Source: Hofstenia miamia (Eukaryota; Xenacoelomorpha; Acoela). Taken from it: a stretch of DNA of 64,000 bases. Positions 10,489 through 25,400 of the stretch are shown here, piece after piece. The notes beneath the pieces were generated by a model that worked only from the letters and a program-made list of their open reading frames with translations, was not told the DNA's origin and did no database searches. Made by a program: the position numbers and the translations under genes. The stretch covers positions 818,658 to 882,657 of the forward strand of contig SCFE01000076.1 of the NCBI GenBank assembly GCA_004352715.1, given 5' to 3'. The stretch's first letter is position 1, and the number at the start of each line of letters is the position of its first letter.

Positions 10489-13400
10489 CTAAATAAAAAA
10501 TAAAGAAAATTTAATGTCAAAGCCAAAGCAATCTAAATAAAAAATAAAGAAAATTCATTAACCCTTTTTCCCCTAAAAAGTTTTAACTAATGAAATTGCG
10601 CAAGGCATTTAGGCCCGGTAACGGACGAACTAATGAAATTGCGCAAGGCACGAATGTACATATATATATATATTTGTCTTCAGAAAACAATATATTATAT
10701 ATATATATATATATATATTATATTATATATATATTTATATTGTAATGTGGGAAATTGGCAGATTTGTACGATCGCGCTAAAAGCCCTTAGGCCCAATCCC
10801 GGCCGATGCCCGGCTGATATTATTATTCTTTTACGCCACTGATAGTGTCATTTGCCTATTAGAGGCACATAAACATTACACTGAATTTGATTAACAATTT
10901 TTATATGTGCATATCCGCTCTAGTCCTTAAATTCTAATTGTATTATTAACCTTAATACAATAATCCAGTCATACGGTAACACGTGTCATACGGTCCCGCG
11001 GGACCGGAGGACACGAGCGAAGTAGTGAAATGATTGAATTTGTGTATTTAATTGCCTAAAATCTGCAAATTTACAAAATTTCAAAAAGTCAAAAACATTA
11101 TAAATTTTTCTAAATTTGTACATTTATTATTATAAACACTTGAACACCACCATGGAATCGCTTTGTCCCTTTTTTTCATTTTTTCCAGTACTCCATCATT
11201 CACAAGGGCACAAGTGTAACAGTTTATCACTTTTAGAAAATAAATAAATAAAAAGATAAGAATAAATGGTTGTGTGCAATCAGGATTGAAGTAGGGTCAT
11301 AAGTTCATAAATGTCTCATTTTCGTTATTATTTCTTAATAGTTATTTTTTCTTAATATTGAAATTATGAATATCTAGTAATATTTTCCTATTTTTTTTTC
11401 TTTTCTCCTTTTCTACTACAACACGGCCGCAGTTACGGCAGTAACGCAGAAAAAATAGAAAAATAAAAATATTAAACTATTGATCTATCATTCACATTCA
11501 CAGTATTAATTTCTATCTTCGTTAAAAGATGTTGTGTACCACAATGCAGATGTGGATTTAACCATAACGATGGAATATCCATGGGTATTAAGTATACGTC
11601 GGGCTCATTTCTTGCCAAGTAATTTTTCTACTGTTTGTGAACTGCATTTGACAAAAAATATATCAAAACCAACAATATTTGGAAACTTTTAAGATATATG
11701 GAGAAGCCAGTTCCAACAGAATTTGCATTCCCAGATTCCTGTAAGTTTTCTGAAATTCACGAACGTGCTCCCTAAAGATAGAGACACAATATCGGATGAG
11801 TTGGATGAGTTTAACAAATTGAATAAACTATCTTGCTTAGATAATGTTACAGGCGATTGTTTCCCAAATGATTGGATTTTTGAAATGAGCTCTGGTTTTG
11901 TTTGTTCTTATGAAATCTCTCGAATGTCAAAACCTATTTGTGTTTGTAAGTGCATTTACATTTATGATAATTTACAATTCAATTTATTTGTTCGTGGTCA
12001 GAAGTTAGTCAAACCAAAATGGGCGAAAGATTTATCATATTGTAAGTTAAATTGCCAAAACTCAAATTGGCGAACTATTGTCATATATGCAACAGTTTGG
12101 TCATGATCTTGAAGATAATTTTTTAATAAAACTTGCAAAGGGAATTAATCGCAAAAAATCGAAGCCTTTTTCTACAGATATCATTAAATTTGCAATCATG
12201 TTACGTTATACAAGCTTGTCAGCATATAATTTTCTTAGAAAATATGAATTTCCCTTGTCACATCCTAAGACATTCTCAAAGTTAGTTTCTAGTAGAATTG
12301 ATTATTTAAACGTTGCAAAGTTCCTATTAAATTCTGGTAAAATATCAATTGATAATTCATTACTTATTGATGAGATGTAGTTACAAAAAGAATTAAGGTA
12401 TGACGGAAATGACTTTATTGACAGTTCTTACTATACATCTGATGGATTATTCAATAGCATTGTTGGATTTCAAGTGGTTGGTCTAAAAGAAACAACGTCA
12501 GTAGTAGTCAGAATATTACCAAATATCAATAGTAAAGCTTCTGAGATTCTTAATGTACTGGATTCATTAATACCACAATTACATGAAATTGGTTTCAATG
12601 TGCATTCAGCAATCACAGATAATTCCAAGGTTAATGTTTCAACTTATTCAACCCTATGTAACTCCTATAATTGTATGAATGGATATATTGACTACAGACT
12701 TCCTTCCCAGTATTTCAAAGCCCCTATACTTTATATTTGATCCTGTTCACTTAATCAAAACAGTACGGAATAATTTTTTCAAGTTCAAATTGTTTGTTGT
12801 CCCTGAGTTTCATGCTTCTTTGAATGGAAAGTTATATGATATTGAGGATAAATGTACTGCCTTTGTAAAGCATTTGTTCAAGCTATGACCGTGATAGTGA
12901 ATTGCAATATGGAATCAGAAAGGCTCCTTTACTCACGTATTCAACACTTCATTTTGGCCACAACAAACAGAACTTTAACTTGGCATTTGGAATTTTTAAC
13001 CACTCTACAGCTTCGGCACTAGATTATATTTCCCAAATGATCCAGACTGCTTATCAACTGCAAAAATTATTGATATATTTGTAACATGGTGAGATATTTT
13101 TTATTCAAAGTCCACATCAAACTATCCTTCAAATGGAACAAGACTAAATGATGGAAAAAACGAATTCCGTTTTGTATTTTTGAAGTGGATAATCGAATGG
13201 AAGACGTCGGGACGGACTGGTTTAACATCTCAAAACTTTGATGCTGTTCACTTGTCGTCAGAGTCCATTGTAAACTTGTCAAATACTTTGCTATCAGAAG
13301 GTTGTCATTATGTATTAACTGCGCATCTACAAAATGATCCAATAGAACGGAGATTTGGTTTATAGCTTCAGCTCAGTGGCAGCCGATTCCTTGTATCCCT

Positions 13401-16400
13401 GTATGAAGTAGTACGTACTGAGAAAATAATCAAAATTAAGCAGATGAAATGGATGAAGTGGATTCAGATTTATTTAAGGAGTACGTCTGTGTTTCATTCG
13501 TTGTTAACAATCTCATTGATGAACTTTCGAATTTCTTAACTTCCGATTTGGATACCGACACAATTGAGGTCATGCCTACATTTGAGGTTATATAATTAAC
13601 CGCCTAAAACCACTCAATTGTGAGAATTGTTCTGATTGGTGACCTCTTAATCCTGCAATAATGGATTATGTGAACGAACTGAATCGCTACAATTTGACAT
13701 TTCCTGGTGAAAAAATGAAAGACATCTTATCTGTTTCATTCTCATTATTAAGCGAGGATCATAGGCTTATTTGCAGGTGTGCAGCCGATCATAGTTTATC
13801 TCTACCCAATTGTCAATAGAACTGCTCGTGAAATGTGTCCCATTTTCTCTCAATTGCTCTTCTGAGCATTTCAACAAAGTTCAGAATGTGATTTTCAGCA
13901 CTGACTGCAACATATTTTACAATAACTTGCAGAAGGATTCAAAACAGGCAGCAAGAAAATTTAAATTACATATTTTCAAGACAAGGCAATTTGCTTTGTA
14001 AAATTTTTAATTTCTTATTTGTAGATGAAATAGCTACGTAAACTACATGTGTAGATGTTTACTTTATAAATATTAATAGGTACATGCACTATATCACCAA
14101 TCACATAAATAGTATTAAGTAAGAACATATAGGAAAATTCATTGATTGTTTATTTAACGCAATTTGAAATTATGCCTCCTATTTTTTCTCAATTTCTGCA
14201 GTAACTACGGCCATGTTGTACATGTACTAGGCAATGGTTGACAGAAAAGAAACCATGGTCTCTTATGTACTAAAGCACAATAAATCTGATATTTTGCTAT
14301 CAACTTTACATAGGAATGACGTTATTGATGACAACGAAGAACGTAAGCCAGAAATAATTAATTATCATAACCACTCAAAATATCGTCTCGATATTCTCGA
14401 CAAGCTGATAAGGGAATATAGTGTCAAAAGGGCGACAAAGCGCCATCTAGTTGTTATGTTTTACCATATGATTGATACGGGGGGGGGCTTATAATGCCTA
14501 TGCTATGTATCGAAAACGTTACCCTCCGAAATATAGTCCACCATATTGCCGGTCGCATTTCTTGAAAGATTTGAGAAACTGTTATTTTAAGTAAAAAAAT
14601 GTGAGCATTTAGTCACTGTAGTAATAATACTATTTTTTGAGGCAACCCCCTCTTAAAATATTGCAACCCTCTGCTGAGTATTATGCTCTACGGCCAAGGT
14701 ATCATATATGTCACGTTTCATAAGTTCCTAATGCCATCACTAATTTAGTAATATAATTATTATCACAACTAATTATAACCATGATTTCAATCGTCCTTTT
14801 TATAATTTAGAGAACATATCAGTTCTTATATATTCAATTACTAAAATTCTCTGCCAACTCACATCAACTTACATCAGCAAAAAGTAAATGAAATTTTTAT
14901 AAACGCTTTTTGCTTGTAGCAGACAAAATTTAGATGTTAGAAGTATTGTACCAGCGAAAACTGCAGGGCTGATCAAATTTGAAAAAAATGTATTTTGTCA
15001 TTTGACAGTTTAAGTTTTCAAGTGAATTTTATATTATACATANTCAGCACATGGTGGTATTAGTGATTCACAGAAGTTGATGTTTAGCGCCACTTGGCCA
15101 CTTTGTGACAGTCTTATATATTTAGAACTTATCTATTAAATAATATTTAAAAAATATTAGTGCAATGACACTATTAGAATTTTTAATAGTGGATGGACAT
15201 AAGCAAAATGTTTTTAACTTTGCACAACCTGGCACTTACAACAAAACCTTTTATGACCTTAGAAAACATGCTTAGGCATCATTGCCGGAGTGACCTTCAA
15301 CTTTGTGTACGACACACCTCAACGGGTTTGGGAGGTCTATCTAGACAGCAAGAAACAGTTAAATTTTATTGTTAATCTTATGAACTTCAACCTTATTTTT
15401 AACTGAACACTATGCTTGGAGCAAATACCAATTTTTTTTAAAATATTTGAATCTTTAATGAAAATGTGTTAATCTTTCTTATATTACATTCAAGTACGTT
15501 GGCCAATAGATGTGCCTTGCCTAATGATTTCCGAAATTACTAATCTGTTTGTATAAAAACAATCATTTTGCAGGAAGTCAGAGAGAGAGTAATGTGCAGA
15601 AATTGCGACTGAATGCAATTTGGTACTGAGATTAAATCATCCAATGTGAGACTATTTGCTAATGCTCAATACATCATTAAGGAGTGAGAGATGATTGACT
15701 GAAAAACAAGACCGCTGAAGCAATGGAGTAACCGCAATTATACATGCATTCAAACATTACTTTCTATCAAACTCAGCATCGCAATTCTTCTCTATCCGAA
15801 AACTACATGCTCTTAATCATATTCGACCTGGGTGTTTTGCTAAGTGATTCTCCTTTTCCTCTATCTAATTTTGGATTAGAGCATATTATTAAAACAAAAT
15901 TATGTTCTCCATATCAACAATCTAAACTTAAAATTTGAGAAACGTGATGTCATCAATGTTTTGGATGAAGTTAGTGAATCTCAAAATTTGGCAATTTTTT
16001 TATTTCAATTAAGTATCGGCTTTTTGATTGGAATATTGGAATTTATTATAATTCATTCCTGAATAATCAAGTGTAATTTTTCAGTTTACTTTCGAAATTT
16101 GTGTGTCACTAACAATAATAATAAGTTTTTGCAAAAACAACTTTCTGAGTAGTAATCAAGAATTTAATGGTGGGAAAAGGAAATCCTCTCTTAGGTCAAA
16201 TAAATAAAATTAATAAAAATTAAATTACTCCTCTAAGATAATTTAGCCTGTGTCCAAGCTAATTCATTAGTTCAATATGGATAGTAAATGTATATTTGTG
16301 TCATTAAACGTAAAATTTCCTTTAGGTCGTCTATTAATGTTATTGCATGTAGTATGATATGCATGAAAGATTTTCTATTTCAAAACCGGAAATAATTACC

Positions 16401-19400
16401 AACACTTCCAATGAGACGCTAAAAATATTCACCTAAGTCAAACATATTGACAAGATTAATTCATTCATTTTGGAAGCATTCAATTAAACTGAAGTTCTTA
16501 CCGTAAACCCTACTGTAGCCCCCTTATGATTTGCTATTTTAACGAAAAATCCTAGAAGAAACACTCCAAGTATAGGTCCACCTGTCATGCCAAAAAGTCC
16601 AAGTGCTGCCTGCATAATTTGCCCAAATTGGCCAACAAACCAAGCTAATGCCAACGCAATCAGCCCGTAGACAACAGCGAGGAGTTTCAGCATGTGAGTA
16701 ATAAAACTAGCAGACACCTGATTTTCCAAAGATGGCCAAAATCCTTTCAATATATCTTCCAAAGTTACTGCTGCTAATGCATTTACTCCTGAAGAAACGG
16801 TACTTAGCGCACCACTGAAAACTGATGAAACAAACAAACCAGGAAACCCTAAATATATCTATAAAAACAGGTTTGTCTAAAAATCTCATTATATAATTAT
16901 GGGTATTAAAATTTTTGTAAGAACAAACAAACATTGATATTGAAAACATATTATTGATGAAACCTGGCACTGATCCAAGCAAATCCATTACAAAAATCGG
17001 CAAAAGTTGGTCAGGAGCCCAGATTTTTTTGCTGCCAAGAGGATCGCAAAAAACGTAGTAAGTATATGCTAGCAATCCTATACTTCCTTGAATTGCCATC
17101 AAAGTTAGTGATATAGGAATGTTCAAATAAACGGCTTTTTGAGCATCTGACTTGTGACTGACTGAAACATATCTTTGAACCTAAAAAGTTAAGATAATTG
17201 CGTAAACAGTACTAAAATATAACGTATACTGTATTTTTAGCTAAAGCCAGTGGCGTAGGGGGTAGGGTATAGATTTTTAAGGGTTTGTATCAGTGATGTA
17301 GCCAGGTTCTTTGCACAGGGGCTACTTGAGCATTAACGAGGTTGTTACAACCTATATTCTTCAATTCAAATATTTATGAATATCATAGTAATACTTACAT
17401 GTTTATCCAATTATTAGCACACTCATTAAAAGTAGGTGTGAACAGAAATGATTATGAATGGCTACAAACTTCAAGTTTGAAAAACGCTCTAATCGTTTGG
17501 AATCAGACCTTCAAGGATAAATATTACAGCTGGATTGGTATTAAACGTGGTGGGAGTTAAAGCACTGAGATTGTTCCTATGCTTTTAATGCTAAGCTTCA
17601 TTTGCTTTCAGATTCTCTTAGCGATTTGTCTCCTTCTCTTTTGGCACTTGCCAATACTTCAGCTGAATCCTCCTTCAATGATTATTTGATGGGCATTTTA
17701 AAATCGTAGCAAGTAATAAATCAGGCTTACACATGGTCAATTAGGGAATGCATACCTTCAAATGACAAAAACTGCTTAAAATGAATGTATGGCTCAATCA
17801 ACGGTAACTCCTATAAGTATCTCCTTTAAACCTATTAAGGAACACGCAATTCTCGGGTCAATTTCTAAAATATTCTAAAATTCAAGGCTCCCATAGAAGA
17901 CTTTATATTTTGGTTTCGCTTTGAATTCATTTTTCTCCATACATGATGTCGATAAAGTTTTCAAAGCTCCATTCTTTTTAGTATTTGATATGGACTTATT
18001 ATCTACAGTGCGGACTTCATAGACTTAAAGTAAATACAGAAATTCCTGGATAAGAGCTCAAAGTACGCGTTTGCTATAATATTCAAGCGTTGTTGTTTGA
18101 TTCGAATCAGAAGATGATTGATAACAAATTTTTAATCTGGAACTTCCACTTAAAATGCCATATCAGTAAAACAACTTTCAGTTCGTCCGAAATATCCGAT
18201 CATCAATTCTACTTTTTCCAAAAATGTTTCTATGTCACTGGCTGTTCAAAATTACTATTTTTAAGTTTTAATTTTGAGATTAAAATAGATTGTATTTTGG
18301 TTATTCATATATAAATGTTGTTATTGTTATTATATTGTGAACAAGTATTTGCCTCTAAATTTAATGATTTATAATGAATGTTCTACGAATAGATATAATC
18401 TACATAACATATTTTTTGAAAATGATTATCACTACAAAAGTATTCAAGTAGGAGCATGTCATTGATGGAATTGTAAGCTCCAAATTATCGAAATAAAGTA
18501 AAAAAAATATTGTCATTTTCATTCCAAACAAAAAATATTAAAAAATAACCATAAAAGCTTGAATAAAATTTTGGTACACCGAATAAAATATTCTTTCATA
18601 GTTTTACAATAAAGGGTACATTAAGTGAATTATCTCCGAAACGGATTATTTTCAAAATTTAATATATAAATTTTCTAAACCAAGGTTGGGTACGTTGTGA
18701 CACAAATTAGTTGATCAACTAGTTCTTGTAGTAAACCAAATTTTGAAAAAGGCAGCTTCTAGAGAAATTCGCTTTTGTTCATAAAGCTAATATGTGTTTC
18801 CTCATGGTGCACTTGGTTGCAAAACATTTTGCTAATCTCAGCAAATACTTTGATAATCTAACGGCAAAAACCAACATATACAGCCTTCAAAATGACTTTT
18901 TGCGAATCATGAAATAATACGCATCATTTCTCGCTATGGAATGTATTTTTTTCACCTAATGGAGCACTGACAGATATTGTATTCGTGAGTAGTTCATTTG
19001 AAAACCAAAATACATGGTGAAGTAGACAACTTTTTAGAGAAAAACATGTTCTATGCTTAGTGAGAGAAATGTCCAAATCGGTCAGAGTATGACAAAAATT
19101 TTCTGACCTGCTTCATTGTATACTACCCTATTATGTTCTAGCTTCGAAGACAAATTATTTTTCCCTGGGAGGGAATTACCCCTCCCCCAATACCTTAATA
19201 GATTTTTCACTGGCAAAGCCATTTTTTTAAGAATCAAATGCATACAGCTGCTTCCGGCTCCTTTGATTAAAAAAATTTAACAATTTAATGATCATGATGG
19301 TAATCCGTGAAAAACCCGTGAATGCTTTAATGCATTTTGTGAATATTATTTAAAATTGTATTTATATTTATTTAAGTGGGGTGTTTTGAACATTTTTATA

Positions 19401-22400
19401 GTGGTGAGAACGTCCTTTTTGAGATTGCCATGCCATAAAAAAATATTTTCATTTCCATTACATTTCAATTTCCGCAATCTGGAAGTGAAATGGAATTGAA
19501 ATTTCCATTTCCATATGCAACTCTGGTTTATGCTTATAAGGGAATTCGTTTTATTACTTACAACTGCAATAAAGGTATTACTGCTTTCGGAAATACTTTA
19601 TAATTGTTGATTGAATTTTGTTTTTCTCCATAGCTTTGAGAACAATTTCTTCAGCTTCTAAGAGCTCATAACGATGAAGAATGAGTTCTTCAACAAGTGT
19701 ACACAATCCTGGCGTTCAATTGTACCTACACGTTTTTTATAAGAAACCAGTTTATAAGAAACCTACATTTAGAATCTCGAAAAATTAAGAAAATCATTGG
19801 ATGAAAAATATTTGGAAACTGAATAAGAAACTTTTGGAACTAAAAACACCAAAATGTCTACCAAAATTAAGAAACTTTTAGAACTAGCCCCTTCACCTAG
19901 TTTCTTATAAAAAAACGTGTATTTTAGCATTCGCGAAAACGAAAAATCTAAGCCGAATTGGATTTTTACGCAATCATAGATTCTTCCGCAATACTGAAGT
20001 TTAACTAACATGTAGTTCATTAAAAACAATAAGTTTGTCCATGACAAAATATGACCGACAAGATACTTATTTTTATCATCTCATTGATTTCCCAAGGATA
20101 CAGCTAACTCAAACTAGCTGCAACATATGCATCAACTCTAGTTGTTTATTTAATGTTTATATGTATTTATAGTATTTGGTATGTATTTGTATTTAATGTG
20201 CAACCTTACACATTTAATATATTTCTAAGAGATAAATAGGGCTTTTTCTTTCACTATGGCCAATTTTAACCTTAAACTTCCTTGGGATTTTTGAAAAATT
20301 TTCATGATCCTACAAAAAAATTTTAAACTCTTGGGGCGCAAAAACTACTACAGCTGTACTCAATCTGAAAGCACCACATGAAAGAGGAGAGTCTCATATT
20401 TCTTTTTCGCTCTAAATCCGCGTCCTGGCTCTGTCCCATTGAGGTGTGTTGTTAGCGCCGTGACCTCTGACTTTGCGCACGGCACACTTCAATGGGTTTG
20501 GAACATTCTTGCACATATCAAGAAACAGGCAAAGTTCTTTGTTGCCTTCATGGGCTCATAACCTTTTGAAATACATGAACACTAGGTATGAAGAGAATTT
20601 AAATCTTTTTCAAAAATTTGACATTTTTATAGAAAACTTGTTAATCTATTCAATAAGATTTAATAGAAATTTTCAACATTGCATTAATGTATGTTCCCCA
20701 ATAGAGACCAAGATTTTCAAATCTGGTAATAGGGGCTTGGAGAGAATTCTTTGTAAATGTGGAAAAGCGGTTTTTACTTTAAAAATTACGCTTTTAGATC
20801 TCTGATAATTCAAATATCTCTGAACTAATTCCCAATGTCATTGTTATGATTGTACGAAAAAATAATTTCCATAATGTTAACAAATCTCTCTTAAATTTTA
20901 AATAATATTGAGCACATTTTGTACGAAAATTCCACTTTTAATGAGGATTTCATTAATATTATAATAGAAAATTAACTTGTGTCTGATTGGATCCATAGAC
21001 TGCAAGGCCTGTGAATGCGCTTCCAAATATCAAAGACCAAATGGAATGCCTAATAGTAGGGCTTATCCTAAAATCATCAATCTCCAATCTTTTCCCAATT
21101 GTTGTTAGTTCGATTACATGGCTAACTCCACCTACTTCAATAATTGCAACTACAAGTATAACTAGCATCCCTCCGATCATTACCAACGTTTGTAGAACAT
21201 CCGTGTAAATAACAGCTTTCAAACCACCTAAATGGTTTATTGAGTTGTTATAAGATTCAAAAGCAATTTATTGCTACAAGAAAAAGGTACAAAAACTATA
21301 AACTACAAAACTACAANGAATAGGTCCGAGAACTGTGCCCTGTGGAACCCCACGCTCCGTCATAATATAATTTGATTTTTTACCATTAAGTATTACTCTT
21401 TGCTGTCGATTTTTAAGGAAAGTGATTANCCACCTAAATGGTTTATTGAGTTGTTATAAGATTCAAAAGCAATTTATTGCTACAAGAAAAAGGTACAAAA
21501 ACTATAAACTACAAAACTACAAAAGCTATTTACAAATATAATAAATATATATAATATTAAAATATCTCTGTGTGTTGTGTGTGTGTGCATTTTATACAAA
21601 ATTTTCAAATGAATGTATTATTGTCATTAAGTAGGCATTGTCTATTAAAGAGGAATGTTCGCAATTTCTTAATGAATTTCTTGTAATTTTTTTCAAATTT
21701 AATTTCTCTATTTAAGTTATTCCATAATTTAGTTGCTGTGTGGTGAAAACTATTAACATATTTATCCACGCATAAAATGTTTGAGAACGGTCATTTAATT
21801 TAATATTAAATTTTAAAACGAAATTGCGGCCTGGCCAAATTTGAANTTTTAAGGAAAGTGATTATTAAGTTAAGAGATTTGTTATCAAAGTTATAATATA
21901 TTAATTTGTCCCTTAATATGTCAAAATTCATTGAGTTAAATTTATTAATATTTGTCTTTCTCTTATATTGGGGAAAATTGAAATTTCCAAGTTCCTTAAA
22001 TGTTGTATTTAGGTGGTCTATTATTCTTGTTTTTTCTTTTGTAGTTTGGTTATCAATATTTAATTCATTAACATCAGTTGAAATTCCTTTACTTTTTCCC
22101 AAAATTTTATGAATATATCCCCATTTTTTTGTATTATTTAGTTTATTGAAGAATCTTTTTTCTTTTAAGGCAGATTTTTTATTTCTTAATTGTTTAATAA
22201 TTCTCTTTGATTTTTCGTAATTAGTCCAATTAGTTGATGTCGGTTCTGTTTGAGCGAGATCAAACAATTTTCTTTTAATACTTACTAGTTCATGTATGTT
22301 ACTATGGTCGGCATTTGATAAAGCAAACTTGCGCGCTTTTAATTTTACTTTGCGGTACTTAATTGGTGCCGCTTTAGTAACTGCATTGCAAATTTCTTTT

Positions 22401-25400
22401 GAAATATAATTAATCATGAAAGACCCAGATTTTAATGTGTATATATAGTTGAACGATATGTATGTCAAAAGTGTTTCCATTATTTCGTCTGAATAATTTA
22501 GATAATATCTTGCATAAATTATTTTAAATTTATTGACTTTGGTAGTTATATTACTTATATATGTGCAAAGAGCATGGTCACTGAATGATTCAAACATGAA
22601 GGATTTAAAAACTAAGTCGGAATTTGTTAGGAAGTAATCAATTAAATTGTTACGTCGTGTAGGACAGTCAGTATTTACACAATGAAAATCGAATGTTGCG
22701 CAAAATTCTTTTAACGATTTTTTCCAAAATTATTAAAATAATTTTTTTTAAAGTCACCAAATATATTTATAAAATAGTAGAGATTACTTATTTCGGACAT
22801 TTCATTTGCCTTAAATTTTAAATAGTCAACATGATAATTTTTATTTGGATTGTATGTGATATTAATCTGTTCTTTATGGCATTTCTTTTCAAATGATATA
22901 ATTTCTATCCAGACTGATTCAAATATATCGTGTTTTAATTCATATTCTAATAATAATAAAATAGTTCCAAAGATCTATATTCAAATATATCCTTATCCCC
23001 AATTTTCTTGTATAGAACCATGTTTTTACCTGACTTTTCGCATTTTGCGCAACTACTACTTCAATCTAAGAGCATAAACCGGTTTTAGCCCGTCTGTACT
23101 TTAGATAGTTTAAGCTTTTAAATAAAAAAATTGTAAATATATATAATGGTGCTATTAATCACTTTAATCTACTAAGTTATTTTTCAATTTCAAATAACTT
23201 TGAAATACTTAATTAGAATAGCCTTACTTCTTGGCTATTTAACTTTGCAACATTCTGATCAATTGGAATCTTCATGTCCATATGAATTCTTAGTGATTAT
23301 AACTGTCCGATAAATAAGAATTTTCTAATATTTTCATTGGTTACATTGTTTTGTGCATGCAGATTTTATATAATTTTGATTAATCACTAATCTAAAAATT
23401 CCGCAACGATTGGGACTAGTGAAACCATGATCAAAATTTATGGGACTGAACCAGTTATGGGGTATGCAATTTGAACATTGGGGATCTAACCTGGCATGAG
23501 ATCCATAAATTTTGTTCGCGGTTCGCACTGATCTCAAATTATAATAGCTCATGTATCTATTTCCAAAATTTAAGATATACCCCTCAACAATCACTTTCTA
23601 CACCACTAACCCCCAATTTGGATTCTGCTTCAGTTTCATTAATACCTAACATTTGTTTGGTGGCTGCTCAATGCGTTTGTGATTTGCTGATGTAATTTAT
23701 TTTTTGCACCCCATGTGTGTCAGTGAAGAGTGCGTTGTGTAATGTTTTCTCGATAGGCAATTGTTCGATTCGATGATGGGATAATGTCCTCTTACATCCA
23801 TTCATCTCAGGTTAGGATTATTTTTTGTGGGTAGGGTCTGACAATGGGTCAAGTATTTCTATTTTGAAAATTGGCTTAAATTATTATACAGTTTAGCAAT
23901 GTGTTCTTTTTATCCAATATTCTTGAACTGTTCTCCATATTCTTTTTATTGTTATAACTTATAACTTTATTTGCACACCCTTGAATACTTGTTTCGGTTA
24001 TGGTTAGTTTCATTTCACTAAATTCCGCCATTATACTGTAGAGGGGGTTATATCACGAGTCAAGCATAGATGTGTGAAACATGTTTTCAAAAACATCTGT
24101 TTCCTGCGCTGAGTCATATACTAGTTTCACCTAATAAACACAATTGTTTCTTATTGATAATGTAACATCGGTGCTGGTTGTTAGTATCGGCCAGTCTAGT
24201 ATTTTTAGTTTTAAGCATGTATTTGTAAATATGTTGATAATGACTTTTATGTAATACCAATTAGTTGTTGTAAATAGAGAACAGTTTATAGAGTTGAATG
24301 GCAAGACGGGAATGCGTGAATCCCAGCAATATTACAATAAGTTTAAAGCATTCCTCATTATTTGGGATGTGCAAAAGAATTATAATATAAATTTGTGAAA
24401 TAAAAAATGCTAGTCTATTTTTCAAAATTATTAAAAAGAACGGGAACATGAAACTAAAATACATTTAGGTAGTTCAATGCATCTTGAATTTTTTTATCTA
24501 AATTCAACAACGTTTAATTATGGTAATTAATTGTATATTTTGAATGACTGCAATAACAATTTGAAATTACTTTTAAGCAAGAGCAATCAGACCATACAGC
24601 CAGGCGGCAATCCGGATCAGTCTGAAAATTTAACGGGATCTATAAGTAAGACCAATACATATATCGATATTCTTTTTGTAAATATAGATCCATTACTTTT
24701 TGAGAAATCCTGCTGACAATTAAACAAACAGACAGACAAACAGATGCGAAATTAATACCTCTTTGGCGAAGGCAATATCAGTGAACAAAATAAAGTTTAC
24801 TGTTCATAATCGATATTCAAAACAGTTGAGAACTAAAGTGAAAATGGAAAAATATTTGATTATATAAGCGATGTACAGTATGAATGTGAATTGGCAAAAC
24901 TACGTTTTACTGATGCGTAAACACGAGCCACTTAATGAAGCACATCATACAAGCACATGCCAGTGGAACAGCAGCCCTTTTCCTACTACCGATCAGCCCG
25001 AGTTACTGTTCATATTTGTATGCAGATATAGGGATGTATATATATATATATATATATGATAAATGTCTAACCTAATTTATTTATGCTAGATATTAAGAAT
25101 AGCAAAAATTTATGAAATTTACCAATTGCCGTGTAAAAAATGCAGACCCCGCCAACTGCAAGCAGAGCACCTGACATTGAGATTCCAGCTGCAGCATTCA
25201 AAGCGAGTGCAGGGGCATATAAAACAATCGCCAGATAGAGCATTGTACCAATAATGAAAGTAATTGTCACCATTATTCTCAAAACATATCCAAATCTTAT
25301 TTCTACATAATGAAACGCGCTAATCAACTAAATGGTCTGGGATTACCTTTAAAAATAAATTTAAGCAAAGGAGTTGCCATTCTTAGCTTCGAATTATGTT

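Noticed and set aside
20959-21208. Plus-strand open frames mirroring transporter exons (for example 21011-21208 and 57148-57345)
   Set aside because: They are antisense shadows of exon 3 in genes A and B; the minus strand carries the conserved family protein.
21806-22597. 263-codon open frame on the minus strand as a host gene
   Set aside because: It is the endonuclease-RT linker of a LINE, shown by the adjoining CPTRRNNLIDYFLTNS and GVPQGTVLGP motifs.
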